A stretch of 50,780 nt of DNA from Candidatus Acetothermia bacterium JdFR-48 (GTDB lineage Bacteria; Bipolaricaulota; Bipolaricaulia; Bipolaricaulales; Bipolaricaulaceae). The stretch lies in the NCBI GenBank assembly GCA_002011425.1, contig MTNJ01000031.1, positions 1 through 50,780 on the forward strand. Direction: 5' to 3'. Below, one piece after another: positions 30,870 to 39,385 of this stretch. The notes under the pieces are model-generated. The model was not told the DNA's origin. It was given only the letters and a program-made list of their open reading frames with translations, and ran no database searches. The position numbers were made by a program, and so were the translations under genes. How positions within the stretch are numbered: the stretch's first letter is position 1; every line of letters begins with the position of its first letter.

Positions 30870-31946
30870 ATGTGGTTCTTCAAGATGGATGTCCTGGGTA
30901 ATCCCCTGTGGAAGTACGTCGTCTTCTTCGGCCTTCTCCTGGCTGCGGCGGTCTTGCATCCCGCGCTTAGATGGTTTGCGAATCGAACATTGAAGTTCCG
31001 AGCTATACCCGAGGAGATTGAGAAAAGCCTCCGATCACTTTTCGGTCGTCCCCTTGGGGCGCTCCTCTATCTCTTCGCTCTATGGGCCGGGGTGAAGCTC
31101 TTCACTCTGCCCGAGGCCGCTGGGGGGATCGTCAGAGGACTTTTCATTACCGCATTGACCGTCGTCGTAATCTACATTGTCACCAAGTTAGTGGATCTGC
31201 TCTTCTCACTCTGGCGGGAACGCGCCCGCCGTACCGAAACCCGCCTCGACGATCAAGTTATCCCTATCCTCTCCAAGGTCACGAAGTTCTTCGTGTGGGC
31301 GATTGGGATCCTCCTTGTACTGCAGAATTTGGGCTACAACGTGACGAGCTTGCTCGCGGGCCTCGGGATCGGGGGCTTAGCGGTTGCCCTGGCAGCCCAA
31401 GAAACTCTGTCTAACTTCATCGGTGCCCTGGCAATCCTTGTGGACCGGCCCTGTGAGGTAGGAGACCGCGTCGACTTTGACCAGCTAGGGATAAAGGGGA
31501 AAATTGAGGCGATCGGTCTTCGATCCACCCGGGTACGCACCCTGGACGGCACGTTGGTTTCCATTCCCAACCGGACCATGGCAAACACCTTGATCAACAA
31601 TGTGGCCAAACGCCCCACTATCAAGAACGAGTACACTGTTGGCATTGTGTACGACACACCTTACGAGAAGGTGGTAGAAGCCCTGAAGATTCTGCGAGAC
31701 ATCCTCGCCAACCATCCAAGCACGGCTAACTATCGCGCATACTTCAAGGAGTTCGGCCCTTACTCCCTGAACATCGTGGTCACTCACTGGTGCAAGTACA
31801 CCGATTACGAGCAGTTCCTGAAGGCCACCGAGGAGATAAACCTGGAGATCAAGCGTCGCTTCGAAGAGGCGGGAATAGCTTTCGCCTTTCCCACCCAGAC
31901 AGTGCAGCTCGCAGGGCCGTTACCGGGGCCCTTTAGACAGCCTTGA
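30870..31946 (+). CDS. MscS-family mechanosensitive channel
   Basis: These inner-membrane channels open under tension and release solutes on osmotic down-shock. The 358 residues show four N-terminal hydrophobic helices (about 16-34, 60-80, 88-110 and 133-155). The pore helix follows (LLAGLGIGGLAVALAAQETLSNF), then the beta domain start ILVDRPCEVGDRVDF and the cytoplasmic cage with LVSIPNRTMANTLINN. The gene begins 1 nt after the hflX stop and ends the operon that starts at 25097. Its last 14 nt overlap the convergent ricT gene. Confidence 0.93.
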   Translation: MWFFKMDVLGNPLWKYVVFFGLLLAAAVLHPALRWFANRTLKFRAIPEEIEKSLRSLFGRPLGALLYLFALWAGVKLFTLPEAAGGIVRGLFITALTVVVIYIVTKLVDLLFSLWRERARRTETRLDDQVIPILSKVTKFFVWAIGILLVLQNLGYNVTSLLAGLGIGGLAVALAAQETLSNFIGALAILVDRPCEVGDRVDFDQLGIKGKIEAIGLRSTRVRTLDGTLVSIPNRTMANTLINNVAKRPTIKNEYTVGIVYDTPYEKVVEALKILRDILANHPSTANYRAYFKEFGPYSLNIVVTHWCKYTDYEQFLKATEEINLEIKRRFEEAGIAFAFPTQTVQLAGPLPGPFRQP

Positions 31947-32727
31947 GCTCCTCCCAGGGCACCTCGACCCGGGTCCCGTCTCCTTTCTCGATCACTGCCG
32001 CGCAACGAAAGATGTTGTACGCCACGACCCGCCCCTCTACCTCCCCGACCCGGACTTTTTTTCCTACCTTGGGGAGGCCCACGAGAAGTTCACGATAGTG
32101 GGCGTGCTCGAAGGCAAGACAGCATCGGAGCCTTCCACACGCTCCGGTGAGGCGTTGAGGAGCAATTACCAAACTCTGGTCGAAAGCCATCTTGAGGGTT
32201 ATGGGCTTAAACTCATGCAGGAACAGTGAACAACAAGTCTCCCGACCGCAGACCCCGATTCCCCCCACCATCCGCGCCGCGTCCCGAGGACCGACTTGGC
32301 GCAGTTCCACCCGAGCCTGAAAAGCCCGGGAGAGAAGTTTCACAAGCTTACGGAAGTCTACCCGTTGAGGCGCGAGAAAGAAGAGCCTGATGAAGTCTCC
32401 GTGGAGGCTCTGCTCCACGGCTACGAACTTCATTGGGAGGCCGAGTTTCTTGGCCTCACGTTGGGCCACTCGGCGACGGTCCTCGGCGATCTTCCGGCCC
32501 TCTTCGTGTGCTTTGAGGTCCACCTCTTCGGCCCGACGCACGAGGACCACGCGTGAGCTCTGCCCGTAGGGAACACATCGCGTCACGCGCCCGAGCCACA
32601 GGTACCCCACCTCGCGCACCACCCACACCTCGCCCTCCTCGGGGGAGACACCCCCCTCGACGCGGGCAAGACGGCAGTCAGGCCAGGGGACGAGTTTTCT
32701 GACGACTACGACCTGAGCTTCGGCCAA
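31933..32727 (-). CDS. ricT: PSP1-domain protein, RicT (YaaT)-like
   Basis: RicT (YaaT) of Bacillus works with RicA and RicF in an iron-sulfur complex that controls RNase Y and phosphorelay signalling. The 264-residue protein carries the PSP1 domain (about 70-150) and the Cys-rich segments VCGRETCCSLFL and GACGRLRCCL that hold clusters in the family. The start is TTG 32727, 22 nt inside the end of holB. The order holB-ricT is the same as in Firmicutes, which supports the assignment. RicA and RicF partners are not in the window. Confidence 0.88.
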   Translation of the reverse strand: MAEAQVVVVRKLVPWPDCRLARVEGGVSPEEGEVWVVREVGYLWLGRVTRCVPYGQSSRVVLVRRAEEVDLKAHEEGRKIAEDRRRVAQREAKKLGLPMKFVAVEQSLHGDFIRLFFLAPQRVDFRKLVKLLSRAFQARVELRQVGPRDAARMVGGIGVCGRETCCSLFLHEFKPITLKMAFDQSLVIAPQRLTGACGRLRCCLAFEHAHYRELLVGLPKVGKKVRVGEVEGRVVAYNIFRCAAVIEKGDGTRVEVPWEELKAV

Positions 32728-33596
32728 AGGAGCAACACCTCCAATAGGAGTCTCAAGTTGGCGTTCGCCTCGATTTCTTCTTTAGCGAGGGAGAGCTTAC
32801 GCGCGAGCGCCCTCCGCTCTTCTGTAGAAAGCCCTCCCCACCCTTCCGGGGCTTCACTGTAAAGGATGAGAAGATATTCGGCAAAGAACCGCAGGACCGC
32901 GTCTTTTCCACCTCGGGCAAGCTTCTCCGCCGCTTGAAGGACGTCGTTGACCAAGAGCTCCGGAAGGCCAGCGAGCAGCGTCCGGGCCGCCACACGCCTC
33001 CGAATGGGATCCTTCTGATAGGCGAGGAAGCGGGCAACGAGTTCCTCGATGGGGAGGCCTTCGAGCTCTTCCCTCGCTTCCTCGAGCTCCCGCAAGGGAA
33101 AACGGCGCTCGGAGACGAACCCCACCAAAGCCTCGGGATCGATCTCCAGGAACTCGAGGAGAAACTCCCGCTCTTTCGAGTCATAGCCAACCTGGATGAG
33201 CTTGTCTTCCCAGTAACCTCGGACACTCGGGACCCAGATCTTACGACAACGGGAGCGAATGGTGGGGAGGACGAAGTCGAGGTTCCCGGCGTAGAGAAAG
33301 TAGGCTAAATATTCCGGCGTTTCCTCTAGAGATTTGAGGAGAGCACTCGCAGCCTCGTGGGAGAGTCGTTCAACGGGCCCGATAAGTACCACTTTCCAAG
33401 GGGTCCTCACCGGGGCATAACGGCTCCAAGCAAGGACCTCTCGGACTTGACCGATCCCAATGGTCCCCTTCTCCCCTATCAAGAGGAGGTCAGGATGCTC
33501 TTGGGGGAGGAGGTCCTCCCCCAAGAGCCTTGCCGCCTCCTCGCGGGCGGCAATGGCCGCTCCCCCTCCCAAGTAGAGCAACGGTGTCCTCCCCAC
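32706..33596 (-). CDS. holB: DNA polymerase III delta-prime subunit (HolB-like), lacking a P-loop
   Basis: Delta-prime is the stator of the clamp loader that places the sliding clamp on DNA. The 296-residue protein has the family segment ASALLKSLEETPEY and the sensor motif TIRSRCRKI (the SRC motif). The expected P-loop at the N-terminus is replaced by YLGGGAAIAARE, so it cannot bind ATP in the normal manner; delta-prime subunits are often inactive ATPases. The zinc-binding Cys cluster is also absent. The start is GTG 33596. ricT follows in the same operon. Confidence 0.87.
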   Translation of the reverse strand: MGRTPLLYLGGGAAIAAREEAARLLGEDLLPQEHPDLLLIGEKGTIGIGQVREVLAWSRYAPVRTPWKVVLIGPVERLSHEAASALLKSLEETPEYLAYFLYAGNLDFVLPTIRSRCRKIWVPSVRGYWEDKLIQVGYDSKEREFLLEFLEIDPEALVGFVSERRFPLRELEEAREELEGLPIEELVARFLAYQKDPIRRRVAARTLLAGLPELLVNDVLQAAEKLARGGKDAVLRFFAEYLLILYSEAPEGWGGLSTEERRALARKLSLAKEEIEANANLRLLLEVLLLWPKLRS

Positions 33597-33670
33597 GGCC
33601 CGATAAAGATACCCGAATCGGGGGACAGCCGCCGATGCAACGCCTGGGCGACCGTCTTCGGGCCGACCGC

Positions 33671-33676
33671 TAAAAT
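33671..33676 (+). promoter_or_regulatory. -10-like box close to the EndoIII-type gene
   Basis: TAAAAT lies 7 nt before ATG 33684, with no clear -35 and no ribosome site. It would give an almost leaderless mRNA. Confidence 0.4.
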
Positions 33677-33683
33677 CCGTGGC

Positions 33684-34340
33684 ATGACGATGCCGGAAAA
33701 GCTTCGAGAGATATACGGGAGGCTGTTCTCCGCCTACGGGCCGCAGGGGTGGTGGCCAGGGGAGACTCCCTTCGAGGTCGCGGTGGGAGCGATCCTCACC
33801 CAGGCCACCAATTGGCGGAACGCTGCCAGGGCCATCGCGAACCTAAAAGCAGCCCGAGCCCTCTCCCCCGAGGCGATGGGACGGCTTCCCCACACTAGAC
33901 TCACCGAACTAGTGCGCCCCGCGGGCTTTTTCAACCAGAAAGCGAAACGTCTGCGCGCGTTCCTCGAGCTGATCCGGAAGTACGGAGGGCTGGATAAGCT
34001 CTTCGCGCTTCCAGTGGAAGAGCTCCGCGAGGCACTCCTCTCCGTGCCGGGGATCGGGCCGGAGACTGCGGACTCCATCGTCCTTTACGCCGTGGGAAAG
34101 CCGGTCTTCGTGGTCGATGCCTACACCCGTCGGATCCTCGTCCGCCTTGGCCTCATCGAAGGGGGCGAGACGTACGAGGAGCTCAGGGATCTTTTCGAAT
34201 CCAACCTCCCCCGGGACCCTGAGCTCTACAAGGAATATCACGCCCTTTTCGTACGCCACGGAAAGGAACATTGCCGTGTGAGGCCCCACTGCAAAGGTTG
34301 TCCCATTTCCGAGCTCTGCGATTTTGAGAAGGACAAATAA
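33684..34340 (+). CDS. Endonuclease III-superfamily DNA glycosylase with Fe-S cluster, monofunctional type
   Basis: HhH-GPD glycosylases remove damaged bases. The 218-residue protein has VAVGAILTQATNWRNAARA, the hairpin-helix-hairpin LLSVPGIGPETADSIVLYA and the catalytic Asp in VVDAYTRRIL. A four-Cys cluster site CRVRPHCKGCPISELC (C-x5-C-x2-C-x5-C) lies near the end. The lyase Lys of true Nth (GxKTA) is Glu here (GPETA), so a base-removing enzyme without strand cleavage is expected, as in the alkyl-base glycosylase branch. Start ATG 33684; ATG 33690 is possible. The divergent holB starts 87 nt away. Confidence 0.9.
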   Translation: MTMPEKLREIYGRLFSAYGPQGWWPGETPFEVAVGAILTQATNWRNAARAIANLKAARALSPEAMGRLPHTRLTELVRPAGFFNQKAKRLRAFLELIRKYGGLDKLFALPVEELREALLSVPGIGPETADSIVLYAVGKPVFVVDAYTRRILVRLGLIEGGETYEELRDLFESNLPRDPELYKEYHALFVRHGKEHCRVRPHCKGCPISELCDFEKDK

Positions 34341-34360
34341 ATCCCGCGTGGTCCGGCGGT

Positions 34361-34366
34361 TATACT
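34361..34366 (+). promoter_or_regulatory. -10-like box immediately before the UvrD-nuclease gene
   Basis: TATACT ends 6 nt before ATG 34373. The predicted RNA start falls on or next to the start codon, and no ribosome site is present. The -35 region is weak. Confidence 0.5.
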
Positions 34367-34372
34367 TTTCCG

Positions 34373-37306
34373 ATGGAGATCCTGACGGGCCTTAATTCAA
34401 AACAGCGGGAAGCGGTGACCCATGGGGAAGGACCACTCCTCGTCCTCGCTGGGGTGGGCACAGGGAAGACCACCATTATTACCCGCCGGGTGGCGTTTCT
34501 CATCTCCGAAGGCTTCGTCCAACGCCCCAACCAACTCCTTGTGTTCACCTTCACCGAGCGGGCGGCGGAGGAGATGCTGGACCGGGCGTTCGAGTGGGTG
34601 GGGTACGCCGCCCTTGATGCGTGGGTCTCCACGTACCATTCGGTATGCCAGCGAATTTTGCAGGAGAACGCGCCCCTCGCTGGTCTCCCCCACGACTTCA
34701 AGGTGCTCGACGAGTGGGACCAGAAGATCTTCCTCCTTGACCACTTCTGGCGCCTCCCGTTGAGGAAGTTGAAGCCCCGGGCCACTCGTAACCCGCTGCG
34801 CTTCCTCCAACCCATCATCTTCCTCATCCAGCGCGCCAAGGACGAGGGACTCTCTCCCGAGGATTACCTAGCGTGGGTGGAGCGGAAGCGCGGGCGGGGT
34901 GAATTGCCGGATGACCTCATCTCCCTGCACGAGGAGCTTGCCCGGGTCTACGCCACATACCAGGGACTTCTCGAACGCGAGGGGTATGTGGACTTCGGGG
35001 ACCTCATCCTGAAGGCGGTGAAGCTCCTCGAGGGGAACCCGTCTCTCCTCCACGAGTATCACCGTCGCTTCCCCTACGTCCTTGCCGACGAATTCCAGGA
35101 CACGAGCCCCGCCGAATTCCGCCTGGTGGAGCTCCTGGGGGGACACCGAAACATCACCGTGGTGGGAGATGACGACCAGGCGATTTACGGATTCCGGGGC
35201 GTCCGCTGGGATAATCTTAGGAACTTCCTCACGAGGTTCCCGGAGGCGAGGCTCGTCGTCCTCGAGGAGAACTATCGGTCCACGCAGGAGATCCTGGATC
35301 GAGCTCGGAGGCTCATTCGCCACAACAGTTTTCGGCTCGAAGCCCTGGCGGAGCGGGGCGAGATTCCATACGGGGTGACGAAGGTCTTGCAGGCCTCGGG
35401 CCCCAAGAAATCCGGGCCGGAGCCGGTCCACTTCCACTTTACCAACGTCCTCGACGAGGCAGAGTTCTTGGCGGAGAAGATCGTGGAACTTCGTCGGGAG
35501 GAGAGCATTCCCTACGGGGAATTCGCGGTCCTCTACCGGAACCGGTACCGGCCGGATCCGTATCTACGGGCCCTGTCGGAGCGGGAAATTCCGTGGTTGC
35601 TCGCGGGACGTCATGGTACCGGACTCTTCGACCAGGAGGAGATAAAGGTCCTGATCTCATTTCTCCGTTGCCTCGCCGACCCCAAAGACGACCAGTCCCT
35701 CTTCCACCTCCTGGGCTCGGAGCTCTACGAGATGCCCGGAGAGGACATCTCCGTGCTCCTCGGGCTCTCGCAGCGCTGGAACCGCCCCATGCGTGAAATG
35801 CTTGAGGAGGCAGCTGCGGGGAAGGTCCTCCTTTCCCCGGAGGGTCGCGATGTAGCCGCCCGGGTCCGGGAGCACCTGCGGGCCTGTGGCGAGCTCGCCA
35901 AGGATCGGCCCACGGGCCAGGTCCTCTACGCCTACCTCTCAGAACACACCGGCTACATCGAGCGCCTCTCCCGGTCCCAGGACCTGCGCGACGGAAGAAA
36001 GCTTGAACACATCGCCGACTTCTTCGAACAGGTGGTGCGACGGTTCGAGGAAATCTCCCGGCACGACCGCGTTCCCTGGTTCGTGCGCTACGTCGAGGAG
36101 CTGCGGGCGATGGGGTACAACCCCCTGGTGGGGGAAGCGGAGCCCGGGGTAGAGGCCGTCCAGGTCCTTACCTTTCACCAGGCGAAGGGACTGGAATTTC
36201 GTGTGGTCTTCCTCACTGGGCTCATCGAAGACTTCTTCCCCGGGAGGCCCCGCTCCTCTGCCCTTGCCCTTCCCCCGGGGCTTGTCCCGGATGAAGTGCC
36301 CCGGGAGATCGCACATCTCGAGGAACAACGCCGCCTCTTTTATGTAGGGATGACGCGGGCCAAGGAGTACCTTTTCCTCCTCTCGTCGGAGGACTACCGC
36401 CTCCCCGGGGAGGAGCCACGGAAGCGACCCGCGAAAGTCTCCCGGTTCGTGGTGGAGGCCCTGGGGCCGGAGAATGTGGCCCAAATCCGAGAAGAGCTCC
36501 CCCCGCTGGTACGCATAAGCCGCACTGGCCGTCATCCCGTGCGCGCCGAACCGGAGGTCCGCGAGGGTGCGCCCCTCATCCTCTCCCACCGCCAGATCGA
36601 TGACTACCTCACCTGCCCCCTCAAGTATCGCTATATCCACATCCTCCGGGTCCCCATCGTCCTGCACCCATCGGTGGTTCTGGGGCACGCGGTGCACCGG
36701 GCGATTCAGGCCTATCACTTGGCGAAACTTCAGGGGCGGGCAATCTCTTTGGATGACTTGTTGCTCGTCTTCCGCAACTCGTGGCAGACAGAAGGTTTCC
36801 TCTCTGCCAGACATGAGGAAGAAATGCTCAAGCACGGGGAGAAGTGTCTGCGCCGCTTCTTCGCCTTCGAGGAGGGAAGGGCTGAGCGTCCCGCCATGGT
36901 GGAACAGTTCTTCGCCTTCCCTGCGGGAAATGTCCGGGTGATCGGCTATTGGGACCGTGTGGACCGAAACGAAGATGGAGCAGTGATCATTGACTACAAG
37001 ACCTCTCAGGCGGAGCTGAAGGACGCCCCGCGCAAGGCTCGGGATTCGCTTCAGCTAGCGATCTATGCCCTGGCCTATGAGAGGCTCGTGGGCGAGAGGC
37101 CGAAAGGGATCGAGCTCCGTTTTCTCACTCCGGAGGTGGTAATCGGGAGAGCGTCGCCTACTGATAAGATGCTCTCCCGGGCCCTACGGGCGATCATGGA
37201 GGCCGAGGCGGGGATCCGTGCTAGGATCTTCGATCCCAAACCCAACGTCCACGCCTGCCGTCCCTGTGCTTACCGGGATATCTGCCCCCACGCGAAGCCC
37301 CTGTAG
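34373..37306 (+). CDS. UvrD/Rep-type helicase fused to RecB-like nuclease (single-chain repair helicase-nuclease)
   Basis: The 977 residues combine a superfamily 1A helicase with a PD-(D/E)XK nuclease. Walker A is GVGTGKTT (near 28), the DEFQDTSP box is at about 240, QAIYGFRG, EENYRST, the motif with LTFHQAKGLEFRVVFL, and YVGMTRAKEYLFLL. The nuclease part (about 740-977) has GHAVHRAIQAYH, GYWDRVD and IDYKTSQ. Cys748, Cys962, Cys965 and Cys971 match the iron-sulfur staple of AddB-type nucleases. AddA and AddB are two proteins elsewhere; here one chain may process double-strand breaks. It lies next to a base-repair glycosylase. Confidence 0.92.
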   Translation: MEILTGLNSKQREAVTHGEGPLLVLAGVGTGKTTIITRRVAFLISEGFVQRPNQLLVFTFTERAAEEMLDRAFEWVGYAALDAWVSTYHSVCQRILQENAPLAGLPHDFKVLDEWDQKIFLLDHFWRLPLRKLKPRATRNPLRFLQPIIFLIQRAKDEGLSPEDYLAWVERKRGRGELPDDLISLHEELARVYATYQGLLEREGYVDFGDLILKAVKLLEGNPSLLHEYHRRFPYVLADEFQDTSPAEFRLVELLGGHRNITVVGDDDQAIYGFRGVRWDNLRNFLTRFPEARLVVLEENYRSTQEILDRARRLIRHNSFRLEALAERGEIPYGVTKVLQASGPKKSGPEPVHFHFTNVLDEAEFLAEKIVELRREESIPYGEFAVLYRNRYRPDPYLRALSEREIPWLLAGRHGTGLFDQEEIKVLISFLRCLADPKDDQSLFHLLGSELYEMPGEDISVLLGLSQRWNRPMREMLEEAAAGKVLLSPEGRDVAARVREHLRACGELAKDRPTGQVLYAYLSEHTGYIERLSRSQDLRDGRKLEHIADFFEQVVRRFEEISRHDRVPWFVRYVEELRAMGYNPLVGEAEPGVEAVQVLTFHQAKGLEFRVVFLTGLIEDFFPGRPRSSALALPPGLVPDEVPREIAHLEEQRRLFYVGMTRAKEYLFLLSSEDYRLPGEEPRKRPAKVSRFVVEALGPENVAQIREELPPLVRISRTGRHPVRAEPEVREGAPLILSHRQIDDYLTCPLKYRYIHILRVPIVLHPSVVLGHAVHRAIQAYHLAKLQGRAISLDDLLLVFRNSWQTEGFLSARHEEEMLKHGEKCLRRFFAFEEGRAERPAMVEQFFAFPAGNVRVIGYWDRVDRNEDGAVIIDYKTSQAELKDAPRKARDSLQLAIYALAYERLVGERPKGIELRFLTPEVVIGRASPTDKMLSRALRAIMEAEAGIRARIFDPKPNVHACRPCAYRDICPHAKPL

Positions 37307-37331
37307 AGGGGATTTCGTGGCGTGGAAGTTC

Positions 37332-37337
37332 TATAAT
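37332..37337 (+). promoter_or_regulatory. -10 box of tRNA-Pro
   Basis: A perfect TATAAT lies 12 nt before the mature tRNA 5' end. A -35 box at the right distance is not convincing. Confidence 0.5.
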
Positions 37338-37349
37338 CGGCGGTGGAGT

Positions 37350-37426
37350 CGGGGCGTAGCGCAGCCTGGTAGCGCACCTGCTTTGGGAGCAGGGGGTCCC
37401 CGGTTCAAATCCGGGCGCCCCGACCA
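37350..37426 (+). tRNA. tRNA-Pro (anticodon TGG)
   Basis: The full cloverleaf can be drawn. The acceptor CGGGGCG pairs with CGCCCCG. The D arm follows TA, the anticodon arm is CCTGC-TTTGGGA-GCAGG with TGG in the centre of the loop, the T arm is CCCGG-TTCAAAT-CCGGG, and A-CCA is encoded at the 3' end. The CGGGGCGTAGCGCAGC start is typical of bacterial tRNA-Pro. An inverted repeat (TCGATAT/ATATCGA) lies within 30 nt downstream. Confidence 0.97.
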
Positions 37427-37550
37427 TCTTTCGATATTCTAAGACAGGAAAAGATATCGAGGAAACGCGACTTGCGGGCAGGGTCCTCCTTTTACCCATG
37501 GTAGCCGGAGGAGTAGAGATCGCTTAAAATTTTCCGGAGGCAACGATAAT

Positions 37551-39362
37551 ATGGACCGATTTCGGAGTCTACGCCCGCTCACCTTCCTCGTGATCCTGAT
37601 CATCCTGGGCCTCATCGTCCTCCAGGGAATCTGGCCCAGGGGAGAGGTCAGGGTGGGCTACTCTGACTTCGTCCGCTGGGTGAAGGACGGCCGCATCGCC
37701 GAGGTCATCATCAAGGGGAACACCATCAAGGGGATCCTCAAGACCGGCGAGACCTTCATCACCACCGTAGACCCCCAGTACGAGAACCCTGTGGAACTCC
37801 TCGACCAGTACGGCATTCCACGGAGCTATGAGGTCGCCGGGGAGGGGTCGCTCTTTTGGCAGTTCTTGCTGTGGACCATCGTCCCGGTGGTGTTGCTCGT
37901 GGGGGTGTGGCTTTGGTTCATGCGGCGGATGCAGACGGGGGGAGGGGCCCTCTCCTTCGCCCAATCCCGCGCCAAGCTCGTCACCAAGGAGTACACAAAA
38001 GTGACCTTCAAGGACGTGGCCGGGATCGATGAGGTGATCGAGGAGGTGAAGGAGATCGTCGATTACCTCAAGAATCCCGGTCGATTCGCTCGGCTCGGTG
38101 CCCGGGTCCCCAAGGGTATCCTCCTCGTCGGCGCCCCAGGGACGGGGAAGACCTTGCTCGCGCGGGCCATCGCCGGTGAGGCGAACGTTCCCTTCTTCTC
38201 CATTTCCGGGTCCGACTTCGTAGAGATGTTCGTTGGGGTCGGGGCCGCACGCGTCCGTGATATGTTTCAGAAGGCGAAGCAAAACGCCCCATGCATCATC
38301 TTCATCGACGAGATCGATGCCGTTGGGCGTAAACGTGGCGCCGGGATCGGCGGAGGCCACGACGAACGTGAGCAAACCCTGAATCAGCTCCTGGCGGAGA
38401 TGGATGGGTTCGAGGGGAACACCGGGGTGATCGTGCTTGCGGCCACCAACCGTCCAGACGTCCTAGACCCCGCGTTGCTCCGTCCGGGCCGGTTCGACCG
38501 GAAGATCGTGGTTCCCCTCCCCGATGTGCGGGGACGTAAGGCGATCCTGGAGGTCCACACCCGGGACAAGAAGCTCGCTCCGGACGTAAATCTGAAGGTC
38601 CTCGCGAAAAGGACGCCGGGCTTCGCCGGAGCGGACCTAGCGAACCTTTGTAACGAGGCGGCCCTCCTCGCCGCTCGCCAGAATAAGGACTACATCGAAA
38701 TGTCTGACTTTGAGGAAGCTCTGGATCGCGTGCTTATGGGGCTCAAGCGCCAGGGAATGTATATTTCCGAGGAAGAGAAACGGACCATCGCCTACCACGA
38801 GTCCGGGCACGCCCTGCTCTCGAAGCTCCTCACTCACGCCGACCCGGTCCACAAGGTAACCATCATCCCGCGGGGAAAGGGTGCGCTTGGCGCAACTGTC
38901 CCCCTCCCCACCGAAGACCGCTACATCCTCACTCGGTCACAGCTCCTCGACCGGATCACGCTTCTCTTCGGCGGGCGGGCCGCTGAGGAGCTCGAATTCG
39001 GCGAGATCTCGACTGGTGCCTACGACGACCTGAAGCAGGCCACCGAGCTCGCGAAAAAGATGGTGGTGGAATACGGGATGTCAGAGGAGGTGGGGCCCCT
39101 GAGCCTCGCCGAGGAGCGCATGAACGTCTTCCTCGGGGAGGAGATCGTGAAGAGCGAGGAGCACTCCGAGGAGCTGAACGCCGTCATTGACCGGGAGATC
39201 CGCCGCATCGTGGAGGAATGTCACCGGCGGGCGGGGGAGCTCCTCCGGAAGCACAAAGTTGCCCTTGATAAGCTCGCCGCTGAGCTCCTCGCCCGGGAGA
39301 CGCTGGACGGGAGCGAGATCGACGAGATTCTCTCCGGCCTCATTCCCATACCCGTCAAGTAA
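37551..39362 (+). CDS. ftsH: ATP-dependent zinc metalloprotease FtsH
   Basis: FtsH is a membrane-anchored hexamer that degrades damaged membrane and regulatory proteins. The 603 residues have two membrane helices (about 8-28 and 105-124). The AAA module follows, with Walker A GAPGTGKT (near 203), [15 protein letters not shown] and the second region of homology [20 protein letters not shown]. The protease motif HESGH (near 423) and the third zinc ligand region [14 protein letters not shown] are intact. ATG 37551 follows CCGGAGG. The upstream 124 nt after tRNA-Pro hold TTAAAAT at about 37524 as a possible -10. A short GGGGGG/CCCCCC hairpin follows the stop. Confidence 0.96.
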   Translation: MDRFRSLRPLTFLVILIILGLIVLQGIWPRGEVRVGYSDFVRWVKDGRIAEVIIKGNTIKGILKTGETFITTVDPQYENPVELLDQYGIPRSYEVAGEGSLFWQFLLWTIVPVVLLVGVWLWFMRRMQTGGGALSFAQSRAKLVTKEYTKVTFKDVAGIDEVIEEVKEIVDYLKNPGRFARLGARVPKGILLVGAPGTGKTLLARAIAGEANVPFFSISGSDFVEMFVGVGAARVRDMFQKAKQNAPCIIFIDEIDAVGRKRGAGIGGGHDEREQTLNQLLAEMDGFEGNTGVIVLAATNRPDVLDPALLRPGRFDRKIVVPLPDVRGRKAILEVHTRDKKLAPDVNLKVLAKRTPGFAGADLANLCNEAALLAARQNKDYIEMSDFEEALDRVLMGLKRQGMYISEEEKRTIAYHESGHALLSKLLTHADPVHKVTIIPRGKGALGATVPLPTEDRYILTRSQLLDRITLLFGGRAAEELEFGEISTGAYDDLKQATELAKKMVVEYGMSEEVGPLSLAEERMNVFLGEEIVKSEEHSEELNAVIDREIRRIVEECHRRAGELLRKHKVALDKLAAELLARETLDGSEIDEILSGLIPIPVK

Positions 39363-39363
39363 G

Positions 39364-39379
39364 GGGGGATGACCCCCCT
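39364..39379. terminator. Small GC hairpin between convergent ftsH and xdhC-like genes
   Basis: GGGGGG and CCCCCC flank an ATGA loop right after the ftsH stop. No T-run follows on either strand, so it may act with Rho or protect an RNA 3' end. Confidence 0.35.
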
Positions 39380-39385
39380 CGTTCC

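Noticed and set aside
33479-33683. Extension of the EndoIII-like gene upstream to 33357
   Set aside because: The extra frame is antisense to the start of holB and is absent from the family; ATG 33684 gives the usual N-terminus.
37430-37475. Inverted repeat after tRNA-Pro as a phage attachment site
   Set aside because: No integrase, no direct repeat of the tRNA 3' end and no foreign gene block are seen; RNA processing is a simpler reading.
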